DNA of 64,000 nt from JABAAI01 sp965242745. GTDB taxonomy: Bacteria > Spirochaetota > Leptospiria > Leptospirales > Leptonemataceae. Of the stretch, positions 15,799 to 25,510 are shown piece by piece. Position numbers and translations under genes: made by a program. Below the pieces are notes generated by a model. The model was given only the letters and a program-made list of their open reading frames with translations. It did not search any database and was not told the DNA's origin. Where the stretch lies: contig CBDETG010000096.1 in the NCBI GenBank assembly GCA_965242745.1, positions 1 to 64,000 on the forward strand, written 5' to 3'. Numbering within the stretch: position 1 is the first letter of the stretch; each line of letters begins with the position of its first letter.

Positions 15799-17392
15799 TC
15801 AATGCAAGAAGTGCCGCATCCCCGTAAAGATCATAATTAGGCCATGCTCATTGGCAGCTTCTAGTACTTCTTGGTCTCTGATAGAGCCGCCCGGTTGTAT
15901 GACCGCTTTTGCGCCTGCTTTTGCCAGAGCGTCTATACCATCCCGAAAAGGGAAAAAGGCATCGGAGGCTACAAGGGAAGCTTTCAGACTAAGCTGCGCT
16001 TTAGCTGCCTTAGCTATAGCAAGCTCAACCGAATCTAGGCGGCTCATCTGTCCTGCGCCTATCCCTAAGGTCGCATCTTCAGAACAAAAAACTATAGCGT
16101 TCGATTTGATCTGTCTTGCTATGCTCCAGGGGAAGCCTAATGCTTCTATTAACGTAGCGTCTCCTTTCTTTTCACTCACAAGCTTCCATAAAGCGGGGTC
16201 GCAGGAACTAAGGTCGCTGTCCTGGTATAGGAAGCCATCCATAGCGTTGCGTATTTCCATAGGCTTGGCAAGCCTGAGCAGGGCAGGCTGATAAGAAAGG
16301 AGCCGCAGATTTTTCCTGCGTAGAAAGAGTTCTCGTGCCTCCTGCGTAAAAGACTCAGCAAGAAGAACCTCGGCAAAGTTTTTAGAAATTTCCTGCGCCA
16401 GCTTTAGGCCTACTTCTCCCTTTACCGCAATAATGCCCCGTATGCGCTTAGAGGATCACAGGAAAAAGCGCGTACAAAGGCATCGCAAAGGGCTTCATCG
16501 CTTGCCTGGGCAGAAAGCTGCGGCACACGGGAAATAAGCGCAGCCCCGCAAGGGTTAAGATGCTTGATGATGGCAACCCCAGGGCGCTGCAAGAGTATCA
16601 GAGTCCGAAGAGCCGCATGAGCATCTAAGACGTTGTTGTAAGATAATTCTTTGCCCTGTTTTTGTTCCCAAAGTCTCTGGCCGAAAGCCTGCTTTTGATA
16701 CGAAGGAAAATACAGAGCCGCTTCTTGCTGGGGTTTTCTCCATAGCGTAAGCTTTGCGCCTTCTGCAAACTCAAGTGCAGCGTATTTGGCAGCTTCTCAC
16801 CTCTATATTCTTGTAAATAAGAAGCGATCATGCTATCGTAGGAAGCAGTATGACTGAAAGCTTTGGATGCCATCTCAAGGCGCCTGCTAAGGCTGATGCT
16901 CTTGTTGTTTTGTTTGTACTCTTGGATGAAGGCCTCATAGTCAGCAGGGTCACAGATCACAAGCTTATGCTTGTAGTTTTTAGCAGCTGCCCGGAGCATG
17001 GCAGGCCCTCCTATATCAATCTGCTCCACAGCTTCTTCGAGAGAATGGCCTTCCTGCGCAATACATTGGCCAAAGGGGTAGAGGTTTACCACCAGGAGAT
17101 CAATAGCTTCTATACCATGATCCCTCATAGCCTGTCTATGAAGCGCTATGTCAGTTTGCCCCAAGAGGGCGCCGTGTACTTTGGGGTGCAGGGTTTTGAC
17201 GCGGCCATCCAGTATTTCTGGAAAGCCGGTATAAGACGCAATGGAAGTCGCCTTGAGGCCTTGGGCTTGCAGAGCCTGCAGCGTGCCTCCTGTAGACAGA
17301 ATCTCCACGCCCTCTTGGCTGAGAAAAGAAGCTAGTAAGCCAAGCTTCGTCTTATCAGAAAGGGAAATAAGGGCGCGTTTTATGGAGCTCAT
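15799..17392 (-). pseudogene. purH: Bifunctional AICAR formyltransferase / IMP cyclohydrolase, two frameshifts
   Basis: PurH carries out the last two steps of purine synthesis. The N-terminal MGS-like IMP cyclohydrolase domain is clear ('RALISLSDKTKLG', 'STGGTLQALQ', 'GRVKTLHPKVHGALLG'), as are the formyltransferase parts ('SLRYGENP', 'KHLNPCGAAL', 'DAFFPFRDGIDALAKAGAKA', 'QPGGS'). The frame breaks twice: at a four-base G run (16730-16733, CCCC in the gene, where five would read ENPQQEAALY) and at CCCC 16436-16439 (GGGG in the gene, where five would read SAYGGIIAV). Restoring both gives 531 aa, the usual length. All other sequence is intact, so sequencing error is as likely as true loss. Confidence 0.85.
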
Positions 17393-17642
17393 CGCCTTGC
17401 CCTATCATCCTTCATAACTCAAATATCGCAGGCTCTCACTTCTGGCAGCAGGCCTTAGCATGACGAAAAAAGGAAGGCGGCAAAAGTCAAGTTTTTTAAG
17501 GCAGCGCATGGGGGCGGGGCGGGCGAATTTTATTTTTAGAAAGGATATTGTTCTGCCCTTGCAATGTCACGCCTATATACACTAATGTAAATAGTGCTTG
17601 CTTAGTCTTATGACTATAGTAAGCTGGCTTTCATTATCAGTC

Positions 17643-17978
17643 ATGGATACGCAAGAAACAAAAGAAGCGGGCATTACTCCCCTGCAATCTATGCAGGTAA
17701 AAATAGAGAAGCTGGAGCTTAGTTTTGACTGGCTAAAGTGGAGTCTCTTAGCTGGCTTTGCTGCCATCGGGCTTTGCTTTACAGCGGTCTTTTTTACAAT
17801 AAGAGATACAAAGCAAGATTTAAAGCAAGACATACAAAGGCTAGAGTCTGGAATAAGTGAAAATAGAAAACTGCTTATAGAGCTTATACAAAAGCAGGCA
17901 GGCGCAGGCCCGCAAGAAACAAGCAAGGCAAGTCAGCAAGATATAAAGCAAACACAGGGCAGAGCCAGCCTGCGGTAA
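17643..17978 (+). CDS. Small membrane protein with coiled coil
   Basis: From the ATG at 17643 this encodes 111 aa. There is a short N-terminal amphipathic helix (MQVKIEKLELSFDWLKW), one transmembrane helix at about residues 33-57, and a heptad-like stretch 'KQDLKQDIQRLESGISENRK'. The tail is Gln/Gly-rich and polar. The layout resembles small holin-associated or XhlA-like proteins, but the match is only in architecture. An upstream ATG at 17598 would add 15 hydrophobic residues. The function is unknown. Confidence 0.5.
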   Translation: MDTQETKEAGITPLQSMQVKIEKLELSFDWLKWSLLAGFAAIGLCFTAVFFTIRDTKQDLKQDIQRLESGISENRKLLIELIQKQAGAGPQETSKASQQDIKQTQGRASLR

Positions 17979-17984
17979 ATTCTG

Positions 17985-18116
17985 GCTATTTTAGTTTCCT
18001 GCAATAAACAAACAAGGTTTTTTGCTTGCTGGATTTACTTTCTTCACATTCCACATCTTCTAATATCAAATTGTATTCCTTACAGGCTTGCTGCGCTGCT
18101 AATTTGAAGTAGTAAT
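17985..18116 (-). pseudogene. 3' fragment of an unidentified gene abutting a repeat array
   Basis: On the minus strand this encodes a continuous C-terminus ending at a stop near 17985: 'FKLAAQQACKEYNLILEDVE', about 12 polar residues, then TLFVYCRKLK. The composition is coding-like, and the final 'LFVYCRKL' strand resembles the last strand of class I methyltransferases. Upstream, the frame runs straight into the repeat unit (TTATTACTAC), which suggests that the repeat replaced the 5' part. No start is available. Confidence 0.3.
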
Positions 18117-18415
18117 AAGGCGGCGTTTGTGGCCCGCGGCGGGGGTTTCTGTTGACTGGGGCGCCCGGAGAAATAGGAGGCGCAGGCGCTCTGCGGCGTT
18201 TGTTTTGCTAACGGCAGCGGTGTTGTAATAAATGGCGTCTCGGCCGCCGCATTATGTCGCATTGGGGATGGGGCTCGTGTGCGTTGTAGTAATAATGTAG
18301 CCTTGCTTTTGCTGACAGCTACAGCTGCGGTCTTGTAATAAGCGGCGTTTGTACTCAGGGACGTTGGTGCTGGGGCTCAGGTGCTATCCATATCAGAACA
18401 AGCCCGGCAGCTCAT
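18117..18415. repeat. Mosaic intergenic repeat array 2 (inverted orientation)
   Basis: Read on the minus strand it starts with TTGTTCTGATATGGATAGCA and continues through CCCTGAGTACAAACGCCGC, several TTATTAC(A/T)ACA-like units and the core CCAATGCGACATAATGCGG (about 18240-18265). It lies between a small membrane-protein gene and the 3' end of uvrB. Its orientation is opposite to array 1, with which it shares about 70 nearly identical bases. Confidence 0.8.
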
Positions 18416-18451
18416 AGACGCAAATAGTTCTTAGGCCATGGAGGGAGGGCT

Positions 18452-20566
18452 TCAAGCTGTGCTTCCTGATTTCGCTTTGGAGCGTAGTTTCCTTTTTGCT
18501 TTTTTTGTAACAGCGCTTGGTCCCTTGTTTCTGCGAGTTCTTGCAGCTTTGTATTTTGGAGCAGAGTGATTTTGTTTGCTTTCTTCTGTGATACGCATGA
18601 TGGTATCGCGCAGCAAGGCAGCCTTTTCAAAATCAAGATGGGCTGCTGCATCCATCATACTTCTGCGCAAGATGTCTGTCTTCTCTTTAAGCGAAGCCTG
18701 AGGGGGGAGCTGGATCTCTTTTTGAATCTCGACAAGGGCCTCATCTTCCCTCTGATCACCATAATCTCTTTCAATAATGTCCTGGATTTTTTTTCGTATA
18801 GTCTGAGGGCTGATATTGTGCTTTTTGTTATATGCTGCTTGCATTTTACGGCGCCTCTTTGTCTCTTCTATAGCTTTGCGCATGGAATCGGTGAGGCGAT
18901 CAGCATATAATACAGCGTGGCCCTTTGCATTGCGTGCAGCGCGTCCTATGGTCTGGATCAAAGAACGGGTATTGCGTAAAAAGCCCTCCTTGTCCGCATC
19001 CAAAATCGCAACAAGGGAGACTTCTGGTATGTCGAGGCCTTCGCGTAAAAGATTGACTCCCACCAAAACGTCATAAACTCCATAGCGAAGGTCGCGTATA
19101 ATTTCTACTCTTTCTATAGTCTGCACTTCTGAATGGAGCCATGCCACCTTGATGCCCATTTCTGAGAGATAATCAGATAGGTCTTCAGCCATCACTTTGG
19201 TCAAGGTAGTCACGAGAGCGCGTTCTTTTGCTTCCTTACATTTTTCTATTCTTTTTAGCAGGTCTTCAATTTGATCTTTGGTAGGGCAGACTTCTACTTG
19301 AGGGTCCATAAGTCCTGTGGGACGAATGATTTGTTCTACGTGCATCTGAGTTTTTTCTTGCTCATAATCTCCTGGAGTAGCGGATACATAGAGCACACGT
19401 TTTGCTCGCTCTTCGAATTCCTGAAAATGCAAAGGTCTATTGTCTAAGGCGGAAGGGAGACGAAAGCCGTAATCCACGAGTGTCTGTTTGCGGGAACGAT
19501 CTCCCTCATACATCCCGCGGATTTGAGGCAGGGAGACATGGCTTTCATCAATAATCACGAGGAATTCCCCCGCAAAATAATCTAATAAACAGGGAGGAGG
19601 CTCTCCTTGCCTGCGTCCCGTAAGGTGGCGCGAATAATTTTCAATCCCATTACAATATCCCGTAGTCTCAAGCATTTCTAGATCAAAACGCGTTCTCGAA
19701 GCAATGCGTTCTAATTCCAGGGCTTTGTTTGCCTGCTCAAAAAATGCGATACGTTCTCTCAGTTCTTCTCTAATACTAAGTACTGCGTTCTTGAGCTTTG
19801 GGATAGAAGTAATAAAGTGGCGGGCGGGATAAATGATGACTCTTTCCAGTTCTCCAAGAGTCTTCGAGCTTGTAGGATGAGTAAGCGCAATGCTTTCTAC
19901 TTCATCTCCAAACCATGTAATGCGTATGCCTTCTTCACGATAGGCAGGGAAAATCTCCAAGGAGTCCCCACGCACCCTAAAGTTACCGCGGGCTACTTCT
20001 ATATCGTTGCGCTGGTACTGTATATGCAGGAGCTGGCGCATGACTTCGTTGCGTTCGGCTTCTATGCCTCTTTCAAGAATGACAAGGCTATGGCGATATT
20101 CTTCTGGTGAACCAAGTCCATAGATACAAGAGACAGAAGCAACAATGATAACGTCTTTTCGTTCTATGAGAGCAGAAGTGGCGCGGAGGCGTAAGCGGTC
20201 AATTTCATCATTCACGGAAGAATCTTTCTCTATAAAAGTATCGCTGACCGGCACATAGGCTTCAGGCTGGTAGTAATTGTAATAAGAGACAAAATACTCT
20301 ACTGCATTGTGGGGGAAAAATTCTCGGAACTCACGATATAGCTGCGCTGCCAAAGTTTTGTTATGCGTGAGGACAAGCGTTGGTCTGTTAATCTTCTCTA
20401 TAAAAGACGCCATCGTGTAGGTCTTGCCTGAACCTGTTACTCCAAGCAAACAGAGTCGTTCTGTACCTTTTTGATAGGCCTCTGCTAATTGACTTATAGC
20501 ACGGGGTTGATCTCCGGCCGCTTGGTAATCAGAAAAAAGCTGAAAAGTATGGGAAAGGGGTGACAT
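18452..20566 (-). CDS. uvrB: Excinuclease ABC subunit B
   Basis: UvrB is the damage-verifying helicase of nucleotide excision repair and loads UvrC. From the ATG at 20566 it has 704 aa; a TTG at 20575 would add three residues. Walker A (GVTGSGKT) is at residues 42-49 and the beta-hairpin that clamps DNA (YFVSYYNYYQPEAYVP) near residue 90. The helicase motifs include IIDESH, RLPSALDNRPL, YVSATPG and the motif VI region QTIGRAARN. A C-terminal UVR motif for UvrC contact ('MDAAAHLDFEKAALLRD') is followed by a basic Lys/Arg-rich tail. The order and length are standard. It is divergent from bioA. Confidence 0.97.
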   Translation of the reverse strand: MSPLSHTFQLFSDYQAAGDQPRAISQLAEAYQKGTERLCLLGVTGSGKTYTMASFIEKINRPTLVLTHNKTLAAQLYREFREFFPHNAVEYFVSYYNYYQPEAYVPVSDTFIEKDSSVNDEIDRLRLRATSALIERKDVIIVASVSCIYGLGSPEEYRHSLVILERGIEAERNEVMRQLLHIQYQRNDIEVARGNFRVRGDSLEIFPAYREEGIRITWFGDEVESIALTHPTSSKTLGELERVIIYPARHFITSIPKLKNAVLSIREELRERIAFFEQANKALELERIASRTRFDLEMLETTGYCNGIENYSRHLTGRRQGEPPPCLLDYFAGEFLVIIDESHVSLPQIRGMYEGDRSRKQTLVDYGFRLPSALDNRPLHFQEFEERAKRVLYVSATPGDYEQEKTQMHVEQIIRPTGLMDPQVEVCPTKDQIEDLLKRIEKCKEAKERALVTTLTKVMAEDLSDYLSEMGIKVAWLHSEVQTIERVEIIRDLRYGVYDVLVGVNLLREGLDIPEVSLVAILDADKEGFLRNTRSLIQTIGRAARNAKGHAVLYADRLTDSMRKAIEETKRRRKMQAAYNKKHNISPQTIRKKIQDIIERDYGDQREDEALVEIQKEIQLPPQASLKEKTDILRRSMMDAAAHLDFEKAALLRDTIMRITEESKQNHSAPKYKAARTRRNKGPSAVTKKAKRKLRSKAKSGSTA

Positions 20567-20951
20567 AGTCTTCAAGACATAAGAAACTAAAAAAGAAGGG
20601 CAGAGCCTATGGGCAAAGAATTGCGAGCATGGCGGGTTTTGTAAATTCCTTTTTTAGCTTAGGTACTGCTATGCACAGCTGTTATCTTCGAGCAAGCTGT
20701 AAGTCTCCCTGCTCTGCTCCAATTCCTGAGCTGAGCTCTTGCAAGCTTTGCGCTTTTTGCAGTACGATACAGGCCTGCATGGCTGCAAGCCATTGCTATA
20801 AAAAATAAGTCCTTGCATTGGCGAAGCTTTAGCATGATCTTTCCCTTATCTTTTTTGCCAAGCCAAATGCAAAGCAGAAGTCTAAGGGCTCTCAGCTGAT
20901 TATTAGAGCCAAGCATGGCCATAGCCCTGACACTGTGGGATGTGAAAAGTT
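20567..20951. other. uvrB-bioA divergent intergenic region
   Basis: About 385 bases separate the two divergent starts and should hold both promoters. I see no clear consensus promoter, no SOS-box-like CTG(N10)CAG that I would defend, and no coding frame with support. Confidence 0.35.
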
Positions 20952-22280
20952 ATGAATGCAGAAGAAATGTTTAGCCGCTACGCCTGGCAGCCTTATACGC
21001 AGATGAAACTGGCGCCCATGCCTCTGCTCATAGACAGGGCTGAGGGCGTATATCTCTACACGAGAGATGGGAAAACTATTATAGACGCAATAGGCTCCTG
21101 GTGGGTGAATATACATGGGCACTGCCATCCTTATATAAATCAAAGTATCAGCAGGCAGCTAGCAAGGCTAGAACACGTAATCTATGCGGGCTTGGCGCAT
21201 GAGACGGCTATATGCCTAAGCCAAAGACTTGCGCAGAGTACCCAAGAGGCGCTGCCGCGCGTTTTTTTTTCTGACAATGGCAGTACTGCTGTGGAAATTG
21301 CGATAAAAATGGCGTACCAGTATTTCTGGAATCAAGGTGATACAAAACGTAGAGAGTTTGTGACTCTAGGGGGGGGCTATCATGGGGATACCTTTGGCGC
21401 AATGTCAGTTGGTGATAGGGGACTTTTTCATCAGGCCTTTGCTCCCTTGCTTTTCCCTTGCCATCGCCTTCCTAAGCCAAGCTGTCCTTTTGCTTACTTT
21501 GGCGATGAGAGCCTCGCTTTGCCTTCGCTTGCGCCTGTTCTTGATGCCTTCCAATGTCTTTGCAAAGAAAGAGCCGGCAGAATTTGCGCCCTTATCCTGG
21601 AGCCTGTGATTCAAGGAGCCTCTTCCTCCTTTCATTTCTATGCGCCTGCGCTGCTAAGAAAACTGCGTGAGATATGCACTGAGGAAGGGATTTTCCTGAT
21701 TGCAGACGAAGTCTTTACAGGCTGCGGACGTACGGGTGTTTTGTATGCTTGTCAAATGGCAAAGATATGGCCTGATCTTATGACGCTTAGTAAGGGCCTT
21801 TCAGGGGGCTACCTGCCCATTGCTGCCACCTTAGCGACAGAAGAAATATATCAGGGCTTCTACGATGATTCTCGCAGACATTGTCTTTTTCACGGGCATA
21901 GTATGACGGCAAATGCCCTGGCTTGCGCTGCGGCTCTTGCCAGTCTTGAGCTTTTATCTCCTAAAGAAACATGGCAAAATCTAAAAGCTCTGGAAAACTT
22001 ACATAAAAAACACTTAGATGCTTTGCAGCAAAAGCCCAAGATCGCAAATAAGATAAAGGAGTGCCGCTACTTAGGCTCCGTGGGGCTTGTAGAACTTCGG
22101 GAAAAAAGAGAATATGACGCAGACTTTGCCTGGCGGGCGATGCAATATGCCTTGCATAGGGGCGTTTTCCTTCGTCCTTTGGGTAGCGTAATCTACCTGA
22201 CTCCGCCTTACTGCATAGAAGAAGAGGCCTTAGAAAAAGTGTATGACTGCATAGCAGGGATCATACAAGACTTAGCTTAG
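20952..22280 (+). CDS. bioA: Adenosylmethionine-8-amino-7-oxononanoate aminotransferase
   Basis: Class III PLP aminotransferase making 7,8-diaminopelargonate in biotin synthesis, with SAM as amino donor. The BioA hallmarks are 'HVWQPYTQ'-like AWQPYTQMKLAP at the N-terminus, 'DAIGSWWVNIHGH', FFSDNGSTAVE (phosphate-binding), GGGYHGDT, the aspartate in 'LIADEVFTGCGRTG', and the PLP lysine in 'TLSKGLSGGYLP' (about residue 280). The W-W pair in GSWWVN separates BioA from ornithine or GABA aminotransferases. The length of 442 aa is normal. No other biotin gene is nearby. Confidence 0.93.
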   Translation: MNAEEMFSRYAWQPYTQMKLAPMPLLIDRAEGVYLYTRDGKTIIDAIGSWWVNIHGHCHPYINQSISRQLARLEHVIYAGLAHETAICLSQRLAQSTQEALPRVFFSDNGSTAVEIAIKMAYQYFWNQGDTKRREFVTLGGGYHGDTFGAMSVGDRGLFHQAFAPLLFPCHRLPKPSCPFAYFGDESLALPSLAPVLDAFQCLCKERAGRICALILEPVIQGASSSFHFYAPALLRKLREICTEEGIFLIADEVFTGCGRTGVLYACQMAKIWPDLMTLSKGLSGGYLPIAATLATEEIYQGFYDDSRRHCLFHGHSMTANALACAAALASLELLSPKETWQNLKALENLHKKHLDALQQKPKIANKIKECRYLGSVGLVELREKREYDADFAWRAMQYALHRGVFLRPLGSVIYLTPPYCIEEEALEKVYDCIAGIIQDLA

Positions 22281-22695
22281 GTATGGGAAGTATGCAGGCG
22301 CTCATAGCTGTCTTGCGATCATGCTTTATTTTCGTAAATTTTGATCAATCTGCACGGTGGCTGTTTTCTGCCCTTTGTAAAAATTATTTCTGTCTACCCG
22401 GTACATTGCATTGTATCATCTTTCTGCTCACTATAGATTTTCATGATCTTTATTGCCTTTTTATTTTTTCAAGTACAAGATAAACAATTTCCTTCTCATA
22501 TGCTTTGCCTGATCTTTGTGCTGTTGTTTGCGTCGCTTCCAGCGCAAAAAGCGCTTTCATGAGCAGGCTTTCTGTACAATCATGCGCCCATTTTTTCTAT
22601 AAAAAAACCTTTACGATCTATCATGCTTGGCCTAGCCTTGCCTTTGATTGCAGAGCCCCTGCCCTTGCAAAAGTACAGCGCAGCTTAAGGCTTTC
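22281..22695. other. Gap between bioA and the AAA+ gene
   Basis: Contains short, Cys/Phe-rich open frames without ribosome-binding sites or recognisable domains. I see no RNA gene or repeat family here. An AAGG at 22687-22690 is the likely ribosome-binding site for the next gene. Confidence 0.4.
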
Positions 22696-24036
22696 ATGAT
22701 ACATATGGTAGAGCAAAGAGAGGTACAGGAGCTCAGTTTCAGCCAGGCGCGGGCGCAATTAGAAGAAGAAGCGCTGAGAATAAGAGACCTTTCGCAGAGC
22801 GCGCAGCATATGCAGCTGCCTGCCTTGCAATTCACAAAGGGAGAGAGCAAATTTACTTTTGATGTGCCAAGCATCGAGAAAGAAACAATCTATGATGCCT
22901 TAGCCTTGATCACGCGATATATAGAAAACGTGCGCATACAATCTTTTGAGCAGAATTTTGTAAGTTTTCAGGATGCAGGCCCGCTGTACAAACCATACGT
23001 CAGCCCTTATGATGGGATACGTTTTAAGTTCATCTTTTTGACTTCCCATGCTCTTGTTGAAACGCAAAAACGCGGCAACCTGAACCAAAACGAAGTGCAT
23101 TGCTGTATTGCGCTTTTGAAATTCTTTTTAGAAGCCTCCCAAAGCCAAAAACAAGACCCCGCTTTGCTGCTTGAAAAACTTGGAGCCCGCATCCTCCTTC
23201 CTCCGCAAAAAACAGCACAGGAAGGGCAGCGGGAAGACACGAAGGCAGAGCAGCAAAAAGACAGCGGCAGACTAAGATTGCAGGGCTTTGCAGGATATCA
23301 CAAAGTTCGTGAAGAGATTCTGGAGACGATTCTTCTTCCACTGCGCCATCCTGAGATTTTTGATAAGGTGGCACAGGCTACCAGAGGAGCGCAGGCTACG
23401 AATAAAGCGGGCGCAATCCTTTTTCAGGGGCCTGCGGGAGTAGGCAAAAGCACTATGGCGCAGTTGATAGCTCAGCAAAGCAGGCTTCCTATGGTGTATA
23501 TCGCTATAGAAAACGTGCTGAGCAAGTACTATGGAGAATCCGCCCAAAATCTGGCTGCTATTTTTGATACGGCCGCTATGTATGAGAGGGCTCTGATTTT
23601 TATAGACGAGATTGACGCCCTTGCCACTTCACGTGAAGGAGGGCTCTTTGAGGCTACGCGCCGCCTTTTGTCTGTTTTACTTCGTAAAATTGACAGCATA
23701 GAAAAAAAAGAAAGTGTTTTGACTATAGGAGCAACAAATCGTAGAGAGGATTTAGACCCGGCGCTGCTCTCGCGCTTCGATACTGTGATTCATTTTCCCC
23801 TCCCGCAAGCCCGCGAGAGAGCTATGATCTTTGCGCAATATGCGGGTCATTTAGAACAAGCGCAGCTGGAAGCTTTGGCGCTGGCTTCTGAGGGTATGGC
23901 TGGACGCAACATAGAAGACCTGTGCCAATATACAGAAAGGAAATGGGCGCGCATACTCATAGCCAGAAAGCAAGAGCCCTGCCCTCCCCCAAAAGAGCTG
24001 TATCTTACAGTTACGAAGAGCCGGTCTCAAAACTAA
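22696..24036 (+). CDS. AAA+ ATPase (classical AAA, CDC48/FtsH-like module)
   Basis: A 446-residue protein with a unique N-terminal region (1-205) and one classical AAA module. The module shows GPAGVGKST (Walker A), ALIFIDEID (Walker B), IGATNR (sensor 1) and LLSRFD with the arginine finger, then an alpha-helical lid with 'GMAGRNIEDLCQY'. There is no protease domain or membrane helix, so it is not FtsH. The N-terminal region probably decides the substrate and I do not recognise it. The start at ATG 22696 has AAGG six bases upstream. The last residues (KSRSQN) are encoded by a GAGCCGGTCTCAA repeat, so the natural C-terminus may have been changed. Confidence 0.75.
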   Translation: MIHMVEQREVQELSFSQARAQLEEEALRIRDLSQSAQHMQLPALQFTKGESKFTFDVPSIEKETIYDALALITRYIENVRIQSFEQNFVSFQDAGPLYKPYVSPYDGIRFKFIFLTSHALVETQKRGNLNQNEVHCCIALLKFFLEASQSQKQDPALLLEKLGARILLPPQKTAQEGQREDTKAEQQKDSGRLRLQGFAGYHKVREEILETILLPLRHPEIFDKVAQATRGAQATNKAGAILFQGPAGVGKSTMAQLIAQQSRLPMVYIAIENVLSKYYGESAQNLAAIFDTAAMYERALIFIDEIDALATSREGGLFEATRRLLSVLLRKIDSIEKKESVLTIGATNRREDLDPALLSRFDTVIHFPLPQARERAMIFAQYAGHLEQAQLEALALASEGMAGRNIEDLCQYTERKWARILIARKQEPCPPPKELYLTVTKSRSQN

Positions 24037-24041
24037 GGCTC
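24018..24041. repeat. GAGCC-type hairpin repeat, copy 3, overlapping a stop codon
   Basis: GAGCCGGTCTCAAAACTAAG followed by GCTC: the ends pair as GAGCC/GGCTC. It encodes the last codons and the TAA stop of the AAA+ gene. A partial repeat of GGTCTCAG follows at about 24051. Confidence 0.6.
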
Positions 24042-24468
24042 AGAGAATCTGGGTCTCAGTTTTCGTTTTTGCCTGCGCAGAAAAACCTGTTTTGGGACAA
24101 AAAACAATGTTATTTCAATTTCAAATTAGGACAAGCATAGAGCAGGGCAAAATTTGTTTGACTAGGTTTTTGTAATCAAAAAAGAAGATATGCAATTAGA
24201 TGATATAAGTCCAGCTTGCGTAGGCTAAGCAAAAAGAGTTTTTTCATTTGTCCACTCATCGGCAGCTGCACTTCACCAGCTCCTGAGGCTGGTTTTTTAT
24301 GCGTCCGCCTGCTGGTATATCCCGCATCTCCTGCTATAAAGCCTTGTTGCTAAAAGCATCTGCTATGCAAGGCTAGGAATCGGCGCTTAGCTTCAATTAT
24401 AGGTATAGGCGCAAATAGCAAGCGGCTACTCCTATAGCAGTTACATATAGAAAGACAGTACAGCTACC
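24042..24468. other. Gap between the AAA+ and prenyl synthase genes
   Basis: Apart from the terminator candidate at 24276-24298 and the edge of a GAGCC repeat, I see no gene or RNA. The last 100 bases should contain the promoter of the prenyl synthase gene, but no clear consensus stands out. Confidence 0.4.
24276..24298 (+). terminator. Rho-independent terminator candidate
   Basis: CCAGC at 24276-24280 pairs with GCTGG at 24288-24292 around a seven-base loop, followed by six T (24293-24298). It lies about 240 bases beyond the AAA+ stop and before the prenyl synthase gene. Confidence 0.5.
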
Positions 24469-25449
24469 ATGTTCCAACGCGCTCGCATCCTCAAAGTCAT
24501 TGATAAAGGTCTGCAAAAAGTCATCGCTGAAGAATTGCCTGTCCTGAAAAAAATCAAGGCATATGTCAGGAAAAGCGGCGGGAAACGTATACGACCTTTG
24601 CTGCACTATACTGTTGCAAAGCTTTTGCGCTGCGAGGCTCAGGAATGGGTAGATGTAGGTGTTGTAGGGGAGCTTATACATATGGCCAGCCTTTTGCATG
24701 ACGACGTAATAGATGATGCAAGCATACGGCGCTCACGACTAAGCCCTAATGTTGTATATGGGAACAAAGTCAGCATTTTGAGTGGAGATTATATACTTGC
24801 CTGCGCTTTGCAGCATCTGAGTATTAACAAATATGCCCCCTTGCTTCTTCCACTGTTTAGTCGCGCTATACGAAAGCTTGCTTTGGGTGAATTGATACAA
24901 ATGCGGGAGGAAAACGAAAAAAAGATCATTCTATCTACCAGTCTCAAAAATTACGAACGTATTATCCTATGTAAAACCTCATCCCTTTTTGGAGCTATGA
25001 CAGAGTCGGCTTATATCTTAGCAAAAGACGGGAAGAGCGATGCTCATGAGAGCCTCAGCTATCGCCGCTTTGGTGAAAACCTGGGGCGTGTTTTTCAAAT
25101 ACGGGATGATTTTTTAGACTATTACGCAAGCACATCTAAGCCATCAGGGAAGGAGCTGTACCAAGATTTCAAGAAAGGCTTGATGACAAGGCCTCTCTTT
25201 GTACTTCTGCAAAGAAGTAAGCCAAAGCAGGCTGCATTTCTTTTAGACAGCCTACAGGATGCAAAAAAACGACGGGCAGAAGAAACAATAAAAACTTTAC
25301 AAGAACTCCTGCAAAGCGCAGGCGTACGGCGAAAGCTGGAGCAAGAGATTGAAGAAGGCATACATGCGCTGATGCGCTTTGTTCGCAAACACGAGCCTTC
25401 AGCATACCGTTCTTTGCTTTTGGAAGAATTACGTAATCTGCTTCTTTAG
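24469..25449 (+). CDS. Polyprenyl diphosphate synthase (trans, IspB-like)
   Basis: Trans-isoprenyl diphosphate synthase that probably makes the long side chain of the respiratory quinone. The first aspartate-rich motif is in HMASLLHDDVIDDASIRR (about residues 74-91) and the second in VFQIRDDFLDYYAS (about residue 209). GGKRIRP near residue 38 binds the pyrophosphate. The length of 326 aa fits the long-chain (C40-C50) class, but chain length depends on residues before the first motif and cannot be fixed by eye. It may share a transcript with the lytic transglycosylase gene 61 bases downstream. Confidence 0.88.
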   Translation: MFQRARILKVIDKGLQKVIAEELPVLKKIKAYVRKSGGKRIRPLLHYTVAKLLRCEAQEWVDVGVVGELIHMASLLHDDVIDDASIRRSRLSPNVVYGNKVSILSGDYILACALQHLSINKYAPLLLPLFSRAIRKLALGELIQMREENEKKIILSTSLKNYERIILCKTSSLFGAMTESAYILAKDGKSDAHESLSYRRFGENLGRVFQIRDDFLDYYASTSKPSGKELYQDFKKGLMTRPLFVLLQRSKPKQAAFLLDSLQDAKKRRAEETIKTLQELLQSAGVRRKLEQEIEEGIHALMRFVRKHEPSAYRSLLLEELRNLLL

Positions 25450-25510
25450 AAATACTATTGGCTGCTCTTGAGGCCCCACAGATGGAGTTTATAGATCGAT
25501 ACATTTAGGA

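Noticed and set aside
22283..22699. Short Cys/Phe-rich ORFs between bioA and the AAA+ gene
   Set aside because: No ribosome-binding site, unusual composition and no recognisable domain.
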